DNA of 64,000 nt from Rhodococcoides kroppenstedtii (GTDB lineage: Bacteria > Actinomycetota > Actinomycetes > Mycobacteriales > Mycobacteriaceae). Each line of letters opens with the position of its first letter. Position 1 is the first letter of the stretch. The DNA lies in assembly GCF_900111805.1 (NCBI RefSeq), contig NZ_FOJN01000002.1:372001-436000 (forward strand). Direction: 5' to 3'. Positions 16,704 through 26,148 of this stretch are shown here, piece after piece. The translations under genes were made by a program, and so were the position numbers. Below the pieces are notes generated by a model that was not told the DNA's origin, ran no database searches, and saw only the letters and a program-made list of their open reading frames with translations.

Positions 16704-17705
16704 TCAGGCCGGCTCGCGCAGAACGCCGATGTGACGGACGGTGCCGGACACCCCGGGGAGCTCCCGGGGTTCGGTCCACGTCCGCAGCCCGTCGCCGCTG
16801 TCCGAGTACAGGTAGCGCCCCTCGGTGTAGGCGTCCAGATAGAGTCGCCACGCGCCGTCGGGCAGCTGGACGACGGCGGGCCCCTCGCGCAGGGCGCCCC
16901 AATCACCCGGCGGCAGTGGACGATACGGGCCGACCAAGGTGGGTGAGGCCAGATGCTCGATGGTTTTCTTCGTCTCGTTCTTGGTGAACGCGTGGTACTC
17001 GGAACCTACCTTCACGACGGTGGTGTCGATCCGATCGGCGCCCAGACCCGCCATCGGCAGCGGGGCGCTCCAGGACGTCAGGGACTCGTTCTGCGCTGTC
17101 AGCAGATGCGGGACGAATCCTCCACCGGTGGACAACGACACGATGACGTGGACCGCATCACCGTCGACGAACCATTCGGGCGCCCAGGCCTTGGTGGTGT
17201 ACGGGGACAGCGACGGCCCGTCGGAGGAGCCCGCCGATCCGAACAACGGGAGGTCGACGACTCCACGCCCATCACCGGTACCGGGCAGGAAGGCGCAGCA
17301 CAACGGCAGAGCGTGATTCCCACCGAATGTCCACGTCAGTCGGTCCGGACTGGTGGCGAACCCGATGGTCGCGCCGTCGACCGTCGTGTAGGTGAGGTGG
17401 TAGAGGCCGTCGGTGTGTCGGATGATGCTCGGGTCTCGCACCACGCCGGACGGCGGACGGTAGGCCGATGTGCGCGCAGCGGTGAACGACGTTCCGTCCG
17501 ACGACTCGTAGACGTCCAGGTCGCGGTCACTGGCGTTGCTGAACGCCACCATGGTGTACCGCCAGGTTTCCGGCTGCGCCGAGGCCGTCGTGGGCGAGGC
17601 GATCGTGCACGCGGCGACCATCAGGGCAGCGGCGGCAGCGCGACGACGCGGGCGGGGAGTCACAACTCGAACTCTGACAGACCGCGGAACCTCGTCGGCG
17701 GTCAC
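16704..17705 (-). CDS. Secreted five-bladed beta-propeller protein, GH43-like glycosidase
   Basis: A 333-residue exported protein. An N-terminal basic stretch (RPRRR) and hydrophobic core (AAAAALMVAACTIASP) precede an AxA-type site (TASA). The mature part has glycosyl hydrolase 43/32-like propeller motifs: VVRDPSII (a probable catalytic Asp strand), AWAPEWF and GALREGPAVVQL (a possible Glu acid), each at a blade start. GH43 enzymes remove arabinose or xylose from polysaccharides; arabinan in the organism's own arabinogalactan is a possible target but this is inference. GTG start 17705, with alternatives inside the basic stretch. It has no obvious homologue in the M. tuberculosis segments that flank it. 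Confidence 0.65.
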   Translation of the reverse strand: MTADEVPRSVRVRVVTPRPRRRAAAAALMVAACTIASPTTASAQPETWRYTMVAFSNASDRDLDVYESSDGTSFTAARTSAYRPPSGVVRDPSIIRHTDGLYHLTYTTVDGATIGFATSPDRLTWTFGGNHALPLCCAFLPGTGDGRGVVDLPLFGSAGSSDGPSLSPYTTKAWAPEWFVDGDAVHVIVSLSTGGGFVPHLLTAQNESLTSWSAPLPMAGLGADRIDTTVVKVGSEYHAFTKNETKKTIEHLASPTLVGPYRPLPPGDWGALREGPAVVQLPDGAWRLYLDAYTEGRYLYSDSGDGLRTWTEPRELPGVSGTVRHIGVLREPA

Positions 17706-17787
17706 CGGCGGTACCGATACCGGGTTGTGACAGGAGTGGGGTGTGTCGACCGGCCCTCACCCGACGCACCCGGCGGGAGCAGTGTGG

Positions 17788-18018
17788 TCAGTCCCGCAGA
17801 TCGGGGTCCTCGGAGACCGACCCGGTGGTGGGAGCGTCGTTCTCGGTCACCTCGCCACCTGTCGCGGTCCGAGCGGCTGCAGTTCGATCCGCCGAGTCGC
17901 CGTCCTCGGCCTCGTCCAGATCGACCGCGTCCGCTCCTTCGAGGTGCGCCAGGTTGACCTCGGCCTCGGCGACGAACTCCTTCGTCTTCTCTTCGATCTT
18001 CTTCGCCCACTCGGCCAT
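17788..18018 (-). CDS. Small acidic conserved hypothetical protein
   Basis: A 76-residue protein, MAEWAKKIEEKTKEFVAEAE at its start, with an amphipathic helical N-terminal half (about 1-35) and a disordered acidic C-terminal half rich in Asp, Glu, Thr and Ala. ATG 18018 follows a strong AGGAGG site; a longer frame to 18099 is rejected because the strong site fixes the start. I recognise no family. It is on the same strand as the GH43-like gene, 82 nt upstream of it. Confidence 0.6.
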   Translation of the reverse strand: MAEWAKKIEEKTKEFVAEAEVNLAHLEGADAVDLDEAEDGDSADRTAAARTATGGEVTENDAPTTGSVSEDPDLRD

Positions 18019-18108
18019 CGGGTGCCTCCTCGCGCGTGTTCGTCGCTCTGTCGAGCCGTGAGTACCCCGAACCGCGCCGTCGCTACCGATGCGAATCACC
18101 CTCGCACG

Positions 18109-18146
18109 CCGAACGGGCCCGACACCGGAGTGTCGGGCCCGTTCGG
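18109..18146. terminator. Strong hairpin terminator after fadE23
   Basis: A perfect 17-bp stem closing on a CGGA tetraloop, with core GAACGGGCCCGACAC paired to GTGTCGGGCCCGTTC. It stands 18 nt past the fadE23 stop on the minus strand, isolating that operon from the small gene downstream. Confidence 0.85.
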
Positions 18147-18164
18147 TGCTGTGTCAGCGAGACG

Positions 18165-19379
18165 TCACTTGAGCTGTGCGGAACTCAATCCCAGGACGCG
18201 GCGCGCCACGATCAGCTGCTGGATCTGCTGGGTGCCCTCGAAGATGTCGAGAATCTTGGAGTCACGCGCCCACTTCTCGAGCAGGAGATGCTGCGAGTAG
18301 CCGAGGGTACCGGCGAGCTCGACGGCCTTGAGCGTGATGTCGGAGGCGCTGCGTCCGGCCTTGGCCTTGGACATGGAGGCCTGAAGACTGTTGGGCTCCT
18401 TGTTGTCCGCCATCCACGCTGCGCGCAGGGCGAGCAGATACGCCGCCTCCCAATCGGATTCGAGGCGGATGTACTCGGCCGCCGGAGCCGACAGGCTGTA
18501 CGTCGGTGCGTCGTAGTCGATTTCGACACCGGCCTCGGTGAGGATGCTGCGCAGCTCCTCGAGCGCGGCGCGGGCGACGCCGATGGCCATGCCGGCCACC
18601 AGGGGGCGAGTGTTGTCGAACGTCTGCATGACGCCCGCGAAACCCTTGTCGGTGTCGACGTCCGGCGATCCCAGCAGGTTGTCCTTGGGGATGCGGCAAT
18701 TGTCGAGCAGGAGCGCAGCGGTGTCGGACGCCTTGATGCCGAGCTTGTGCTCGAGACGGGCGACCGAGAGGCCCGGTGCGTCCCGCGGGACGACGAACGA
18801 CTTGATGGCCGCGCGGCCCTTGCTCTTGTCCACGGTGGCCCACACGACGATGTGGGTGGAGCGCTCACCGGCGGTGACGTAAATCTTCTCGCCGTTGAGC
18901 ACCCACTCGTCGCCGTCGAGAACGGCGGTGGTGCTGACGGCCGCGGAGTCGGACCCGAAGCTGGGCTCGGTGATGGCCATCGAGGCCCACACCTTGCCGA
19001 AGCGCTCGAGCTGCTCGTCGGTGGCGACCGCGGCGATGGCCGAGTTGCCGAGGCCCTGGTAGGGCACCGACAGCGTGAGACCGACGTCGCCCCAGCAGGT
19101 TTCGATGACGTTGACCAGCGCGGCCATGTTGCCGCCGTTGGCGTTGGCGGTCTTGCTGGGCTTGGGCTCGCCGGATTCACGGCCGCCCTTGGCGCCGCCG
19201 ACCTCGTTGCCGGCGTCGGACATGCCCTCGATCATCGCGGCCATGGTGTCGAGTTCGACCGGGTAGGCGTGCTCGGCGAGGTCGTACTTGCGCGAGACCG
19301 GACGCATGATCTCGGCCGCGACCTGGTGAGCCTGGTTGGCCCCCGCCCGGAGCTTGCGAGGGAGTTCGAGATTGATCAT
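18165..19379 (-). CDS. fadE23: Acyl-CoA dehydrogenase, FadE23-like
   Basis: A 404-residue acyl-CoA dehydrogenase. It has the N-terminal helical domain, the FAD-facing middle domain with AITEPSFGSDSAAVSTTA and WVLNGEKIYVTAGERSTHIVVWA, and the C-terminal helices with the sequence LEKWARDSKILDIFEGTQQIQQLIVARRVLG. Enzymes of this family oxidise acyl-CoA thioesters at the alpha-beta bond. It lies 28 nt downstream of a second acyl-CoA dehydrogenase, the arrangement of M. tuberculosis fadE24-fadE23 (Rv3139-Rv3140). The length (401 in M. tuberculosis) fits. The natural acyl substrate is not known. ATG start. Confidence 0.85.
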   Translation of the reverse strand: MINLELPRKLRAGANQAHQVAAEIMRPVSRKYDLAEHAYPVELDTMAAMIEGMSDAGNEVGGAKGGRESGEPKPSKTANANGGNMAALVNVIETCWGDVGLTLSVPYQGLGNSAIAAVATDEQLERFGKVWASMAITEPSFGSDSAAVSTTAVLDGDEWVLNGEKIYVTAGERSTHIVVWATVDKSKGRAAIKSFVVPRDAPGLSVARLEHKLGIKASDTAALLLDNCRIPKDNLLGSPDVDTDKGFAGVMQTFDNTRPLVAGMAIGVARAALEELRSILTEAGVEIDYDAPTYSLSAPAAEYIRLESDWEAAYLLALRAAWMADNKEPNSLQASMSKAKAGRSASDITLKAVELAGTLGYSQHLLLEKWARDSKILDIFEGTQQIQQLIVARRVLGLSSAQLK

Positions 19380-19407
19380 GAGAGTTCCTTCGGAAGTGGG
19401 TGGGGAA

Positions 19408-20817
19408 TCAGATCAGGACGACGCCCTCGGCGACACCGACGGCACGCAGGTCGCGGTACCACCGCTCGACCGGGTGCTCCTTGGTGAAACCGTGGCCGCC
19501 GAGGAGCTGGACACCGTCGAGACCGATCTGCATGCCCTTCTCGGTGGCGAAGCGGCGGGCGAGGGCGGCCTCGCGGGCGAAGGAGAGGCCCTGCTCGGCG
19601 CGAGAGGCACCGCGCTGAACGATCAGGCGCAGCCCGTCGAGCTCGATCGCGATGTTGGCGACCATGAAGGCGACCGCCTGGCGGTGGCTGATCGGCTCGC
19701 CGAACGCGGTGCGGTCGTTGACGTAGGGCACCACGTAGTCCAGCACGGCCTTCGAGGTGCCGGCGGCGAGTGCGGCCCACCCGAGGCGGGACAGCCGGAT
19801 CGCGTCGGTGTAGTCGGCGACGCGGGTGGCGGCGTCGGCCTCGCCGAGGAGGTTGCCCTCCGGCACGGCGACGTCGTCGAGGTGCAACCGACCGAGGCCG
19901 GCGGCGCGCAGACCCATGCTCGGATCGGCCTCGACCACGAGGCCCTGGCTGTCGGACTCGACGATGAACAGGGCGGGCTTGCCGTCGAGCTCGGCCGCCA
20001 CGACGAACAACTCGGCCGAGGCGGCCGCAGGCACGAGGCTCTTGATGCCCGTGAGCTTGTAGCCGCTGGGGGAGCGCACGGCCTTGGTCTGCAACGCGAA
20101 CGGATCGAACAGCGCGCGCGGCTCGGTCACCACGAGGGCGGCGCCCGGAACCTTCTCGCCGCTGAACGCGGGCAGGTAGGTCTTCTGCTGCGCGTCCGAC
20201 CCGTACTGGGTGAGCGCGACCGCGACACCGCTGGGCGCGAGGATCGGCAGGGCCAGGCCCATGTCGCCGTACCCGAGGGCCTCCGCGACCAGCGCATTGG
20301 TGACGGCGCTGCGCTCGGTGGCCACACCGTCGAGCGACTCGGGAACGTTGATCATGGTGACGCCGAGCTCGGCGGCGCGGGCCACCAGATCATCGGGCGA
20401 TGCGGCGGCCTCGTCCGCGTCGTGCGCGGCGGGGCGCATGATCTCCTCGGCGAACTCGAGGACGGTCTCGACGATCATCTTCTGCTCGTCGTCCGGCGTG
20501 AGGTCGAAGTAGTCCGAGCCCTTGGTGCTCGAGTCGCTCAGTCGCGCGGGATCGCTGCCGCCGGAGACCTTGCCGAAGGCGCGCGTGGCGGCGCCGAGGG
20601 TCTTGAATCCGGTCTTGGTGCTCTCGTACGTCACGCGGTCGACGGTCTGGCGCAGGTTGTACTTCTCGGCCAGCTCGGACCCGGTCAGCTTGGTGAGGAC
20701 CCGCATCGCGGTGCCGATGGCATCACGCTTGATCGGATTCAGGCCGGGGGCGGACGTGTCGCGCACCGGGCGCTTGGCTCCCGTGCCGGCGGTAGGGGCG
20801 GTGCCGTTCTTCGTCAT
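19408..20817 (-). CDS. fadE24: Acyl-CoA dehydrogenase, FadE24-like
   Basis: A 469-residue acyl-CoA dehydrogenase, longer than normal because of an N-terminal extension of about 75 residues rich in Pro, Thr and Lys. The core has TPDDEQKMIVETVLEFAEE, the FAD-domain segment ALVVTEPRALFDPFALQTKA and a C-terminal EKGMQIGLDGVQLLGGHGFTKEHPVERWYRDLR with the family's GGHGF block. The ATG at 20817 was chosen over the frame's first start at 20892, because the predicted promoter and operators lie between. The pair is likely a heteromeric acyl-CoA dehydrogenase, as reported for several actinobacterial FadE pairs; this is inference. Confidence 0.85.
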   Translation of the reverse strand: MTKNGTAPTAGTGAKRPVRDTSAPGLNPIKRDAIGTAMRVLTKLTGSELAEKYNLRQTVDRVTYESTKTGFKTLGAATRAFGKVSGGSDPARLSDSSTKGSDYFDLTPDDEQKMIVETVLEFAEEIMRPAAHDADEAAASPDDLVARAAELGVTMINVPESLDGVATERSAVTNALVAEALGYGDMGLALPILAPSGVAVALTQYGSDAQQKTYLPAFSGEKVPGAALVVTEPRALFDPFALQTKAVRSPSGYKLTGIKSLVPAAASAELFVVAAELDGKPALFIVESDSQGLVVEADPSMGLRAAGLGRLHLDDVAVPEGNLLGEADAATRVADYTDAIRLSRLGWAALAAGTSKAVLDYVVPYVNDRTAFGEPISHRQAVAFMVANIAIELDGLRLIVQRGASRAEQGLSFAREAALARRFATEKGMQIGLDGVQLLGGHGFTKEHPVERWYRDLRAVGVAEGVVLI

Positions 20818-20858
20818 GATCACCAGCTGTTTCTCGGTGTTCGGTCGGGGACGCCCCG

Positions 20859-20908
20859 ATCTTACTCGGCGGTAAGTTGGGTTGTCTACCACGCGGTAAG
20901 TTACCGCG
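20859..20908 (-). promoter_or_regulatory. fadE24 promoter with two palindromic operators
   Basis: On the minus strand, -35 TAGACA (20883-20888), an 18-bp spacer and -10 TAAGAT (20859-20864). A perfect 17-nt palindrome, CGCGGTAAGTTACCGCG (20892-20908), lies just upstream of the -35 box. A second repeat, CTTAC-N6-GTAAG (20861-20876), overlaps the -10 box. Both share GTAAG-type half sites, as expected for a TetR-family repressor. Confidence 0.65.
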
Positions 20909-20910
20909 AG

Positions 20911-21735
20911 TCACAACGGGCGTTGTGTGCCCCGAGCCGGTCGCAGCGCGCCCAGCACGTGATCGTGCAGTAGCCCGTTGGTGGCGACCGCGCTGCCCGC
21001 GTGCGGACCCGGCGTGCCGTCGAGCCCGCCGAAGCGGCCCCCGGCCTCCCGCACCAGGATGTCGAGCGGGGCCAGGTCCCACAGCGACACCTCGGGTTCG
21101 ACGGCGATGTCGACGGCGCCCTCCGCCACGAAGCAATAGGAGAGGAAGTCGCCGTACCCCCGCACGCGCCAGACCTCGTCGGTGAGATCGAGGAAGGACT
21201 CCCGTAGTCCGGCGTCCTTCCATCCGGACAGCGACGAGAAGCCCAGGCTGGCCGACCCGGGCGACCGGACCGTCGAGACGGACAGCCGGCGCGGCTCGCC
21301 GCCGTCCACCGAGGCGAAGGCGCCGAGGCCGCTCGCGGCCCACCATCGCCGCCGTAGTGCCGGCGCACTCACCACGCCGACCACCGGGACGCCGTCGACC
21401 AACAGCGCGATCAGGGACGCCCAGATCGGCACGCCGCGCACGAAGCTCTTGGTTCCGTCGATCGGGTCGAGCACCCACTGTCGCCCGGAGAACGACGCGC
21501 GCCCGCCGAACTCCTCGCCGAGTACGTCGTCGCCGGGCCGCTCGGTCGACAGCACCTCGCGCAGGGCGGTTTCGGCGGCGAGGTCGGCGTCCGACACGGG
21601 CGTGAGATCGGGCTTGTCGTCGACCCGCAGATCCACGGCCAGGAAGCGCTCGGCGGTGATGGCGTCGGCGACGTCGGCGAGCTGCCGTGCCAGGAGGAGA
21701 TCGTCGGGCGTGGTCTCGGGGGAGGACGGAGTCAC
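20911..21735 (-). CDS. hisN: Inositol monophosphatase-family histidinol-phosphatase HisN
   Basis: A 274-residue protein with the IMPase metal motifs: GEEFGG (first Glu), WVLDPIDGT (Asp pair) and [10 protein letters not shown] (third Asp). The closest known relative is M. tuberculosis Rv3137, shown to be histidinol-phosphate phosphatase. In that case it supplies the step missing from the his operon of this window, some 27 kb away. It lies directly upstream of fadE24 and divergent from prfB, 39 bp away, as in M. tuberculosis near Rv3137-3140. GTG 21735 is preceded by TAGCGT 8 nt away on its strand, a leaderless arrangement. Confidence 0.85.
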   Translation of the reverse strand: MTPSSPETTPDDLLLARQLADVADAITAERFLAVDLRVDDKPDLTPVSDADLAAETALREVLSTERPGDDVLGEEFGGRASFSGRQWVLDPIDGTKSFVRGVPIWASLIALLVDGVPVVGVVSAPALRRRWWAASGLGAFASVDGGEPRRLSVSTVRSPGSASLGFSSLSGWKDAGLRESFLDLTDEVWRVRGYGDFLSYCFVAEGAVDIAVEPEVSLWDLAPLDILVREAGGRFGGLDGTPGPHAGSAVATNGLLHDHVLGALRPARGTQRPL

Positions 21736-21743
21736 GGGTCAGG

Positions 21744-21767
21744 ACGCTACTGCGCTGGCGGTAACCT
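21744..21767. promoter_or_regulatory. Divergent leaderless -10 boxes of hisN and prfB
   Basis: TAGCGT on the minus strand (21744-21749) lies 8 nt before the hisN GTG. TAACCT on the plus strand (21762-21767) lies 7 nt before the prfB GTG at 21775. The two boxes are 12 bp apart, so polymerase bound at one should block the other. Confidence 0.5.
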
Positions 21768-21774
21768 CGTCTGC

Positions 21775-22890
21775 GTGCATCCCGACGTAGCCGCTGACAT
21801 CGCCGAACTCGACACGACCCTCAAGACGGTGGAATCGGTCCTCGACGTCGAGGAACTGCGCCGCCGGATCGACGAGCTCGAGCACCAGGCGGCGGACCCG
21901 GAGCTCTGGAACGACCAGGAGCACGCGCAGCAGGTCACCAGCACGCTCAGCCACGCCCAGGCGGAACTGCGCCGCGTGGAGGAGCTGCGGCAGCGGCTCG
22001 ACGATCTGCCCGTGCTCTACGAACTCGCCGAGGCCGAGGAGGGTGCGGCCGCCGCCGAGGCGACGGCGGACGCGGACGCGGAGCGGCTGTCCCTCCACGG
22101 GGACATCGAGCAGCTCGAGGTGCGGACCCTGCTCTCGGGCGAGTACGACAAGCGCGACGCCCTGGTCAACATCCGCTCGGGGGCGGGCGGCATCGACGCG
22201 GCGGACTGGGCCGAGATGCTCATGCGGATGTACATCCGCTGGGCGGAGAAGCACGGGTACGGCGTCGAGGTCTACGACACCTCCTACGCCGAGGAGGCGG
22301 GGATCAAGAGCGCGACGTTCGCGGTCAAGGCGCCCTACAGCTACGGCACGCTGTCCATCGAGCAGGGCACGCACCGGCTGGTACGGATCAGCCCGTTCGA
22401 CAACCAGGGCCGACGGCAGACGTCGTTCGCCGAGGTCGAGGTCCTTCCCGTGGTGGAGACCACCGACCACATCGACATCCCGGAGAACGACGTCCGCGTG
22501 GACGTCTACCGGTCGTCGGGACCCGGCGGCCAGTCGGTCAACACCACGGACTCGGCGGTGCGTCTGACGCACATCCCGACGGGCATCGTGGTGACCTGTC
22601 AGAACGAGAAGTCGCAGCTGCAGAACAAGGTGTCCGCCATGCGCGTGCTCCAGGCCAAGCTGCTCGAGGTCAAACGCAAGGAAGAACGCGCCGAGATGGA
22701 CGCGCTCAAGGGCGACGGGGGTAGCTCGTGGGGAAATCAGATGCGGTCGTACGTGCTGCATCCGTACCAGATGGTCAAGGACCTGCGGACGGAGCACGAG
22801 GTCAACAATCCGTCGGCGGTGCTGGACGGTGACATCGACGGGTTCATCGAGTCCGGCATCCGGTGGCGGATGCGTGCCGACGGGGAGTAA
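21775..22890 (+). CDS. prfB: Peptide chain release factor 2
   Basis: A 371-residue RF2. The stop-codon recognition tripeptide is SPF (206-208, ISPFDNQG), which identifies RF2 rather than RF1 (PxT). The catalytic GGQ is at 251-253 (GPGGQSVN). It recognises UGA and UAA and releases the nascent chain. No in-frame stop requiring programmed frameshift is present near the N-terminus, unlike E. coli prfB. GTG start at 21775. Downstream genes mscS, a Pro-rich membrane gene, ftsE, ftsX and smpB follow the M. tuberculosis Rv3105c-Rv3100c order. Confidence 0.96.
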   Translation: MHPDVAADIAELDTTLKTVESVLDVEELRRRIDELEHQAADPELWNDQEHAQQVTSTLSHAQAELRRVEELRQRLDDLPVLYELAEAEEGAAAAEATADADAERLSLHGDIEQLEVRTLLSGEYDKRDALVNIRSGAGGIDAADWAEMLMRMYIRWAEKHGYGVEVYDTSYAEEAGIKSATFAVKAPYSYGTLSIEQGTHRLVRISPFDNQGRRQTSFAEVEVLPVVETTDHIDIPENDVRVDVYRSSGPGGQSVNTTDSAVRLTHIPTGIVVTCQNEKSQLQNKVSAMRVLQAKLLEVKRKEERAEMDALKGDGGSSWGNQMRSYVLHPYQMVKDLRTEHEVNNPSAVLDGDIDGFIESGIRWRMRADGE

Positions 22891-22893
22891 GCG

Positions 22894-23781
22894 GTGAGCG
22901 CTGTCTGGCCCCTTCCTCCGGACTTCGTCTTCTGGCTCCAGAACAACTTCCTCGAGATCGTCCTGTGGATTCTCGGCGGCATGTTGGCCGCGCGCGCGGT
23001 GAACTGGGCCGGAGCGAAGATCACGGGGCGCATCGACCGCACGTACCAGCAGACCGATGCGCTGATCCGCACCGAGACCGCCAAGCATCGGCACTCGGTG
23101 GCCCAGGTGGTGACCTGGGTCGTCATCGCGCTGATCTACGTCCTGGTCGCCATCCGGGTGCTGCAGCGTCTCGGATTTCCCATCACCAGCCTCGTCGCGC
23201 CCGCGACGGTGCTCGGTGCCGCGCTGGGCTTCGGCGCTCAGCGCATCGTGCAGGACATTCTGTCGGGCTTCTTCATCATCACCGAGCGGCAGTACGGCTA
23301 CGGCGACGTCGTTCAGCTCGCCATCACCGGCACGGCCGGTGACGCCGTCGGCACCGTCGAGGACGTCACGCTCCGCGTGACCCGGGTCCGGTCGGCCGAG
23401 GGCGAGGTGATCACCGTCCCGAACGGCCAGATCGTCAAGGCAGTGAACCTGTCCAAGGACTGGGCCCGCGCCGTCATCGACGTCCCGGTGCCGCCGACGG
23501 CCGACCTCTCCGCGGTCACCGAGCTGCTACGCACCGTCGGTCAGGAGGCGCACCGGGACCGCCGACTCGCCGAACTCCTGCTCGACGAGCCGACCGTGAT
23601 GGGTGTCGAGAGCATCGAGGTCGACCAGGTGAATCTCCGGCTGGTCGCGCGCACCCTGCCCGGCAAGCAGTTCGAGGTCGGACGTGAACTGCGCGCACGT
23701 ATCGCCATCACCTTGCGGCGCAACGGCATCACCGTCTCGCCGGAGCTGTCGGCCGACCGTCCGGTGGGGAGTGCGCAGTGA
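22894..23781 (+). CDS. MscS-family small-conductance mechanosensitive channel
   Basis: A 295-residue protein with three membrane segments: residues 5-30, about 65-90 (VVTWVVIALIYVLVAIRV) and the pore helix around VAPATVLGAALGFGAQRIVQDILSG. It ends with the cytoplasmic beta domain ITVPNGQIVKAVNLSKDWARAV typical of MscS. It opens on membrane tension to relieve osmotic pressure. GTG start 3 nt after prfB. It overlaps the next gene by 4 nt (GTGA). M. tuberculosis has an equivalent gene (Rv3104c) in this position. Confidence 0.85.
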   Translation: MSAVWPLPPDFVFWLQNNFLEIVLWILGGMLAARAVNWAGAKITGRIDRTYQQTDALIRTETAKHRHSVAQVVTWVVIALIYVLVAIRVLQRLGFPITSLVAPATVLGAALGFGAQRIVQDILSGFFIITERQYGYGDVVQLAITGTAGDAVGTVEDVTLRVTRVRSAEGEVITVPNGQIVKAVNLSKDWARAVIDVPVPPTADLSAVTELLRTVGQEAHRDRRLAELLLDEPTVMGVESIEVDQVNLRLVARTLPGKQFEVGRELRARIAITLRRNGITVSPELSADRPVGSAQ

Positions 23782-24293
23782 CACCCGACCAGCAGACCCC
23801 CGACGGGCCGACCCCCGAACGGCCGGACCCCGATCGCGACCGCCCCGAGCAGGTGCCCGTCGGACACGGGGAACGGACTCCGACGCGACCCGGCATGGGT
23901 TGGCTCTCCCGCGTCCCCAGCCACCTTCCCGGCGGGTTCCGGACGACGACCGTCGCGATGGTCGTCGCGTTCCTCCTGGTGCTGCTGTTGTGGAACGCGG
24001 TGCGCTTCGACCCGACGCTGAACGAGAACTCGCCGGTCTACGTCCCACCGACGCCCGTCGAGACGACGTCACCGGCCCCTGTGCCGAGCTCGACGGTCGC
24101 GCCGACGGTCACCTCGGCCACGCCGACCACCACCGCCGTCACGCCGACGCAGGACCCGGACGCCGACGGCGCGAATCCCGGTACCTCGGTCACCGGGACC
24201 ACGGCGCCGACCACCACCACCCGGGCACCGGGGCTGCAGTTGCCGATCATTCCGGGCTTCGGCCCACCGGCGACGACCACCACGGCGCCCTGA
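23778..24293 (+). CDS. Single-pass, Pro/Thr-rich hypothetical membrane protein
   Basis: A 171-residue protein: an N-terminal cytosolic Pro/Asp/Arg-rich part (about 1-52), one membrane helix (TTTVAMVVAFLLVLLLWNAV, about 56-75) and an extracellular Thr/Pro-rich tail with no folded domain and a TTTRAPGLQLPIIPG end. It holds the place of M. tuberculosis Rv3103c between mscS and ftsE. GTG start overlaps the mscS stop. The function is unknown; a link to FtsEX or MscS is possible only from position. Confidence 0.75.
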   Translation: MTPDQQTPDGPTPERPDPDRDRPEQVPVGHGERTPTRPGMGWLSRVPSHLPGGFRTTTVAMVVAFLLVLLLWNAVRFDPTLNENSPVYVPPTPVETTSPAPVPSSTVAPTVTSATPTTTAVTPTQDPDADGANPGTSVTGTTAPTTTTRAPGLQLPIIPGFGPPATTTTAP

Positions 24294-24380
24294 CGTCCGC
24301 CCCGCGGCCGTCGCGACCGCCGCCGTCCCCGCGCGTCGCAGCGCCGTGACTCCGGGGCGCGGTGGCTACACTGGCGACCC

Positions 24381-25070
24381 GTGATCAGCGTGGAGATCGT
24401 CTCGAAGTCCTACAAGTCGTCGACACGCCCCGCGTTGGACAAGGTCTCCGTGACCATCGACAAGGGGGAGTTCGTCTTCCTCATCGGTCCGTCGGGATCG
24501 GGGAAGTCCACGTTCATGCGGCTGCTCCTCCGCGAGGAGGTGCCCACCTCGGGCGACATCCGCGTCGCGGACTTCCACGTCACCAAGTTGGCCGGTCGGC
24601 GCGTGCCGAAGCTGCGTCAGTCCATCGGCTGCGTGTTCCAGGATTTCCGCCTCCTGCAGAACAAGACGGTGTCCGAGAACGTCGCGTTCGCCCTCGAGGT
24701 GATCGGCAAGCAGCGCGCGATGATCGAGCGCACGGTGCCCGAGGTCCTGGACCTCGTCGGTTTGTCCGGCAAGGCCGACCGGTTGCCCAGCGAACTCTCC
24801 GGCGGTGAGCAGCAGCGGGTCGCGGTGGCCCGCGCGTTCGTCAACCGGCCGCTGGTCCTGCTCGCCGACGAGCCCACCGGCAACCTCGATCCCGACACGA
24901 GCCAGGACATCATGCTGCTGCTCGAGCGCATCAACCGCACCGGGACGACGGTGCTGATGGCCACGCACGACAACCACATCGTCGACTCGATGCGCCGCCG
25001 CGTGGTCGAACTCGACAACGGACGCGTGGTGCGCGACGAGGCGCGCGGCGTCTACGGCGTCGGCCGCTGA
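24381..25070 (+). CDS. ftsE: Cell-division ABC transporter ATPase FtsE
   Basis: A 229-residue ATPase: Walker [10 protein letters not shown] (about 37-45), Q-loop [23 protein letters not shown], signature [14 protein letters not shown], Walker [13 protein letters not shown] and H-switch ATHDN. With FtsX it drives activation of peptidoglycan hydrolases at the septum. GTG start, 8 nt after TACACT (24367-24372), a candidate -10 box. The next gene is ftsX, 51 nt downstream. Confidence 0.96.
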   Translation: MISVEIVSKSYKSSTRPALDKVSVTIDKGEFVFLIGPSGSGKSTFMRLLLREEVPTSGDIRVADFHVTKLAGRRVPKLRQSIGCVFQDFRLLQNKTVSENVAFALEVIGKQRAMIERTVPEVLDLVGLSGKADRLPSELSGGEQQRVAVARAFVNRPLVLLADEPTGNLDPDTSQDIMLLLERINRTGTTVLMATHDNHIVDSMRRRVVELDNGRVVRDEARGVYGVGR

Positions 25071-25121
25071 CCCCGCCCCGCACACCGGCAGACACCACAG
25101 ACCGCAGACGAAAGACGACCA

Positions 25122-26027
25122 GTGCGCGCAAGCTTCCTGTTCGGCGAGGTCCTCACCGGCCTTCGCCGGAACATCACCATGACCATCGCGATGATCCTGA
25201 CGACGGCGATCTCGCTCGGCCTGTTCGGCGGCGGCCTTCTGGTCGTGCAGATGGCCAACAAGACCCAGCAGATCTTCCTCGATCGTGTCGAGGTGCAGAT
25301 CTTCCTGACCGACGACATCTCCACGTCGGACCCGCAGTGCACCTCGGACATTTGCGCGAGCCTGCGGTCCGACCTCGAGTCCGCTCCCTCGGTCGTGTCG
25401 GTGCAGTACCTCAACCGGGACGACGCCGTCGCGGACGCGACGGAGCGGGTGTTCCGCGATCAGCCGGAGGTCGCGTCGTTGGTCTCACCCGACAGCTTCC
25501 CGGCGTCGTTCAAGGTGAAGTTGAGCGATCCGGAGCGGTTCGGGGTGATCGAGGACCAGTTCGGGCTGCGGCCGGGCGTGCAGAGCGTGCTCAACCAGCG
25601 GGACCTGGTCGACCGCCTGTTCAGTGTGCTGGCGGGAGTGCGCAACGCGGCCTTCGCCGTGGCCGTGGTGCAGGCGATCGCGGCCGTGCTGCTCATCGCC
25701 AACATGGTGCAGATCGCCGCGTTCACCCGCCGCACGGAGGTGGGGATCATGCGCCTCGTCGGTGCCACCCGCTGGTACACCCAGCTGCCGTTCCTGCTCG
25801 AGGCGGTGGTGGCGTCCTTGATCGGCGCGGCGTTGGCGATCGCCGGGTTGTTCACCGCGAAGGTCGGCTTCGTCGACTCCGTCCTCGGTGACCTCTACCA
25901 GGCGAACATCCTCGCGCGGATCACCACGAGCGACGTGCTGCTGGTCTCGCCGGTCCTCCTGGTGGTCGGCGTCGGGATGGCGACCGTGACGTCCTACGTG
26001 ACGTTGCGTCTCTACGTGCGGCACTAG
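25122..26027 (+). CDS. ftsX: Cell-division membrane protein FtsX
   Basis: A 301-residue FtsX: N-terminal TM (about 24-45), an extracytoplasmic domain of about 120 residues with a Cys pair ([10 protein letters not shown]), and three C-terminal TMs (about 170-300, FtsX/MacB fold with [24 protein letters not shown] [16 protein letters not shown]). The extracytoplasmic domain controls cell-wall hydrolases such as RipC in mycobacteria. GTG start 25122, in an operon with ftsE. Confidence 0.95.
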   Translation: MRASFLFGEVLTGLRRNITMTIAMILTTAISLGLFGGGLLVVQMANKTQQIFLDRVEVQIFLTDDISTSDPQCTSDICASLRSDLESAPSVVSVQYLNRDDAVADATERVFRDQPEVASLVSPDSFPASFKVKLSDPERFGVIEDQFGLRPGVQSVLNQRDLVDRLFSVLAGVRNAAFAVAVVQAIAAVLLIANMVQIAAFTRRTEVGIMRLVGATRWYTQLPFLLEAVVASLIGAALAIAGLFTAKVGFVDSVLGDLYQANILARITTSDVLLVSPVLLVVGVGMATVTSYVTLRLYVRH

Positions 26028-26076
26028 AGAACCGCACGAGGCGCTCGCCGGGGAACAAACGGCTGGACGCCGTCCT

Positions 26077-26082
26077 TATTCT
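26077..26082 (+). promoter_or_regulatory. Candidate -10 box for smpB
   Basis: TATTCT lies within an AT-richer stretch; the start near 26089 would give a leader of about 60 nt. The -35 region is not clear. Confidence 0.35.
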
Positions 26083-26148
26083 TGGTTCGGGCGGTTCCGT
26101 GTTCGATCACCGCGGTTCCGCCCGATCACTCTCGACCCGACGAAGGGG

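Noticed and set aside
21775-21860. Programmed +1 frameshift in prfB, as in E. coli
   Set aside because: The frame is open from the GTG through the full RF2 length with no internal TGA near codon 26.
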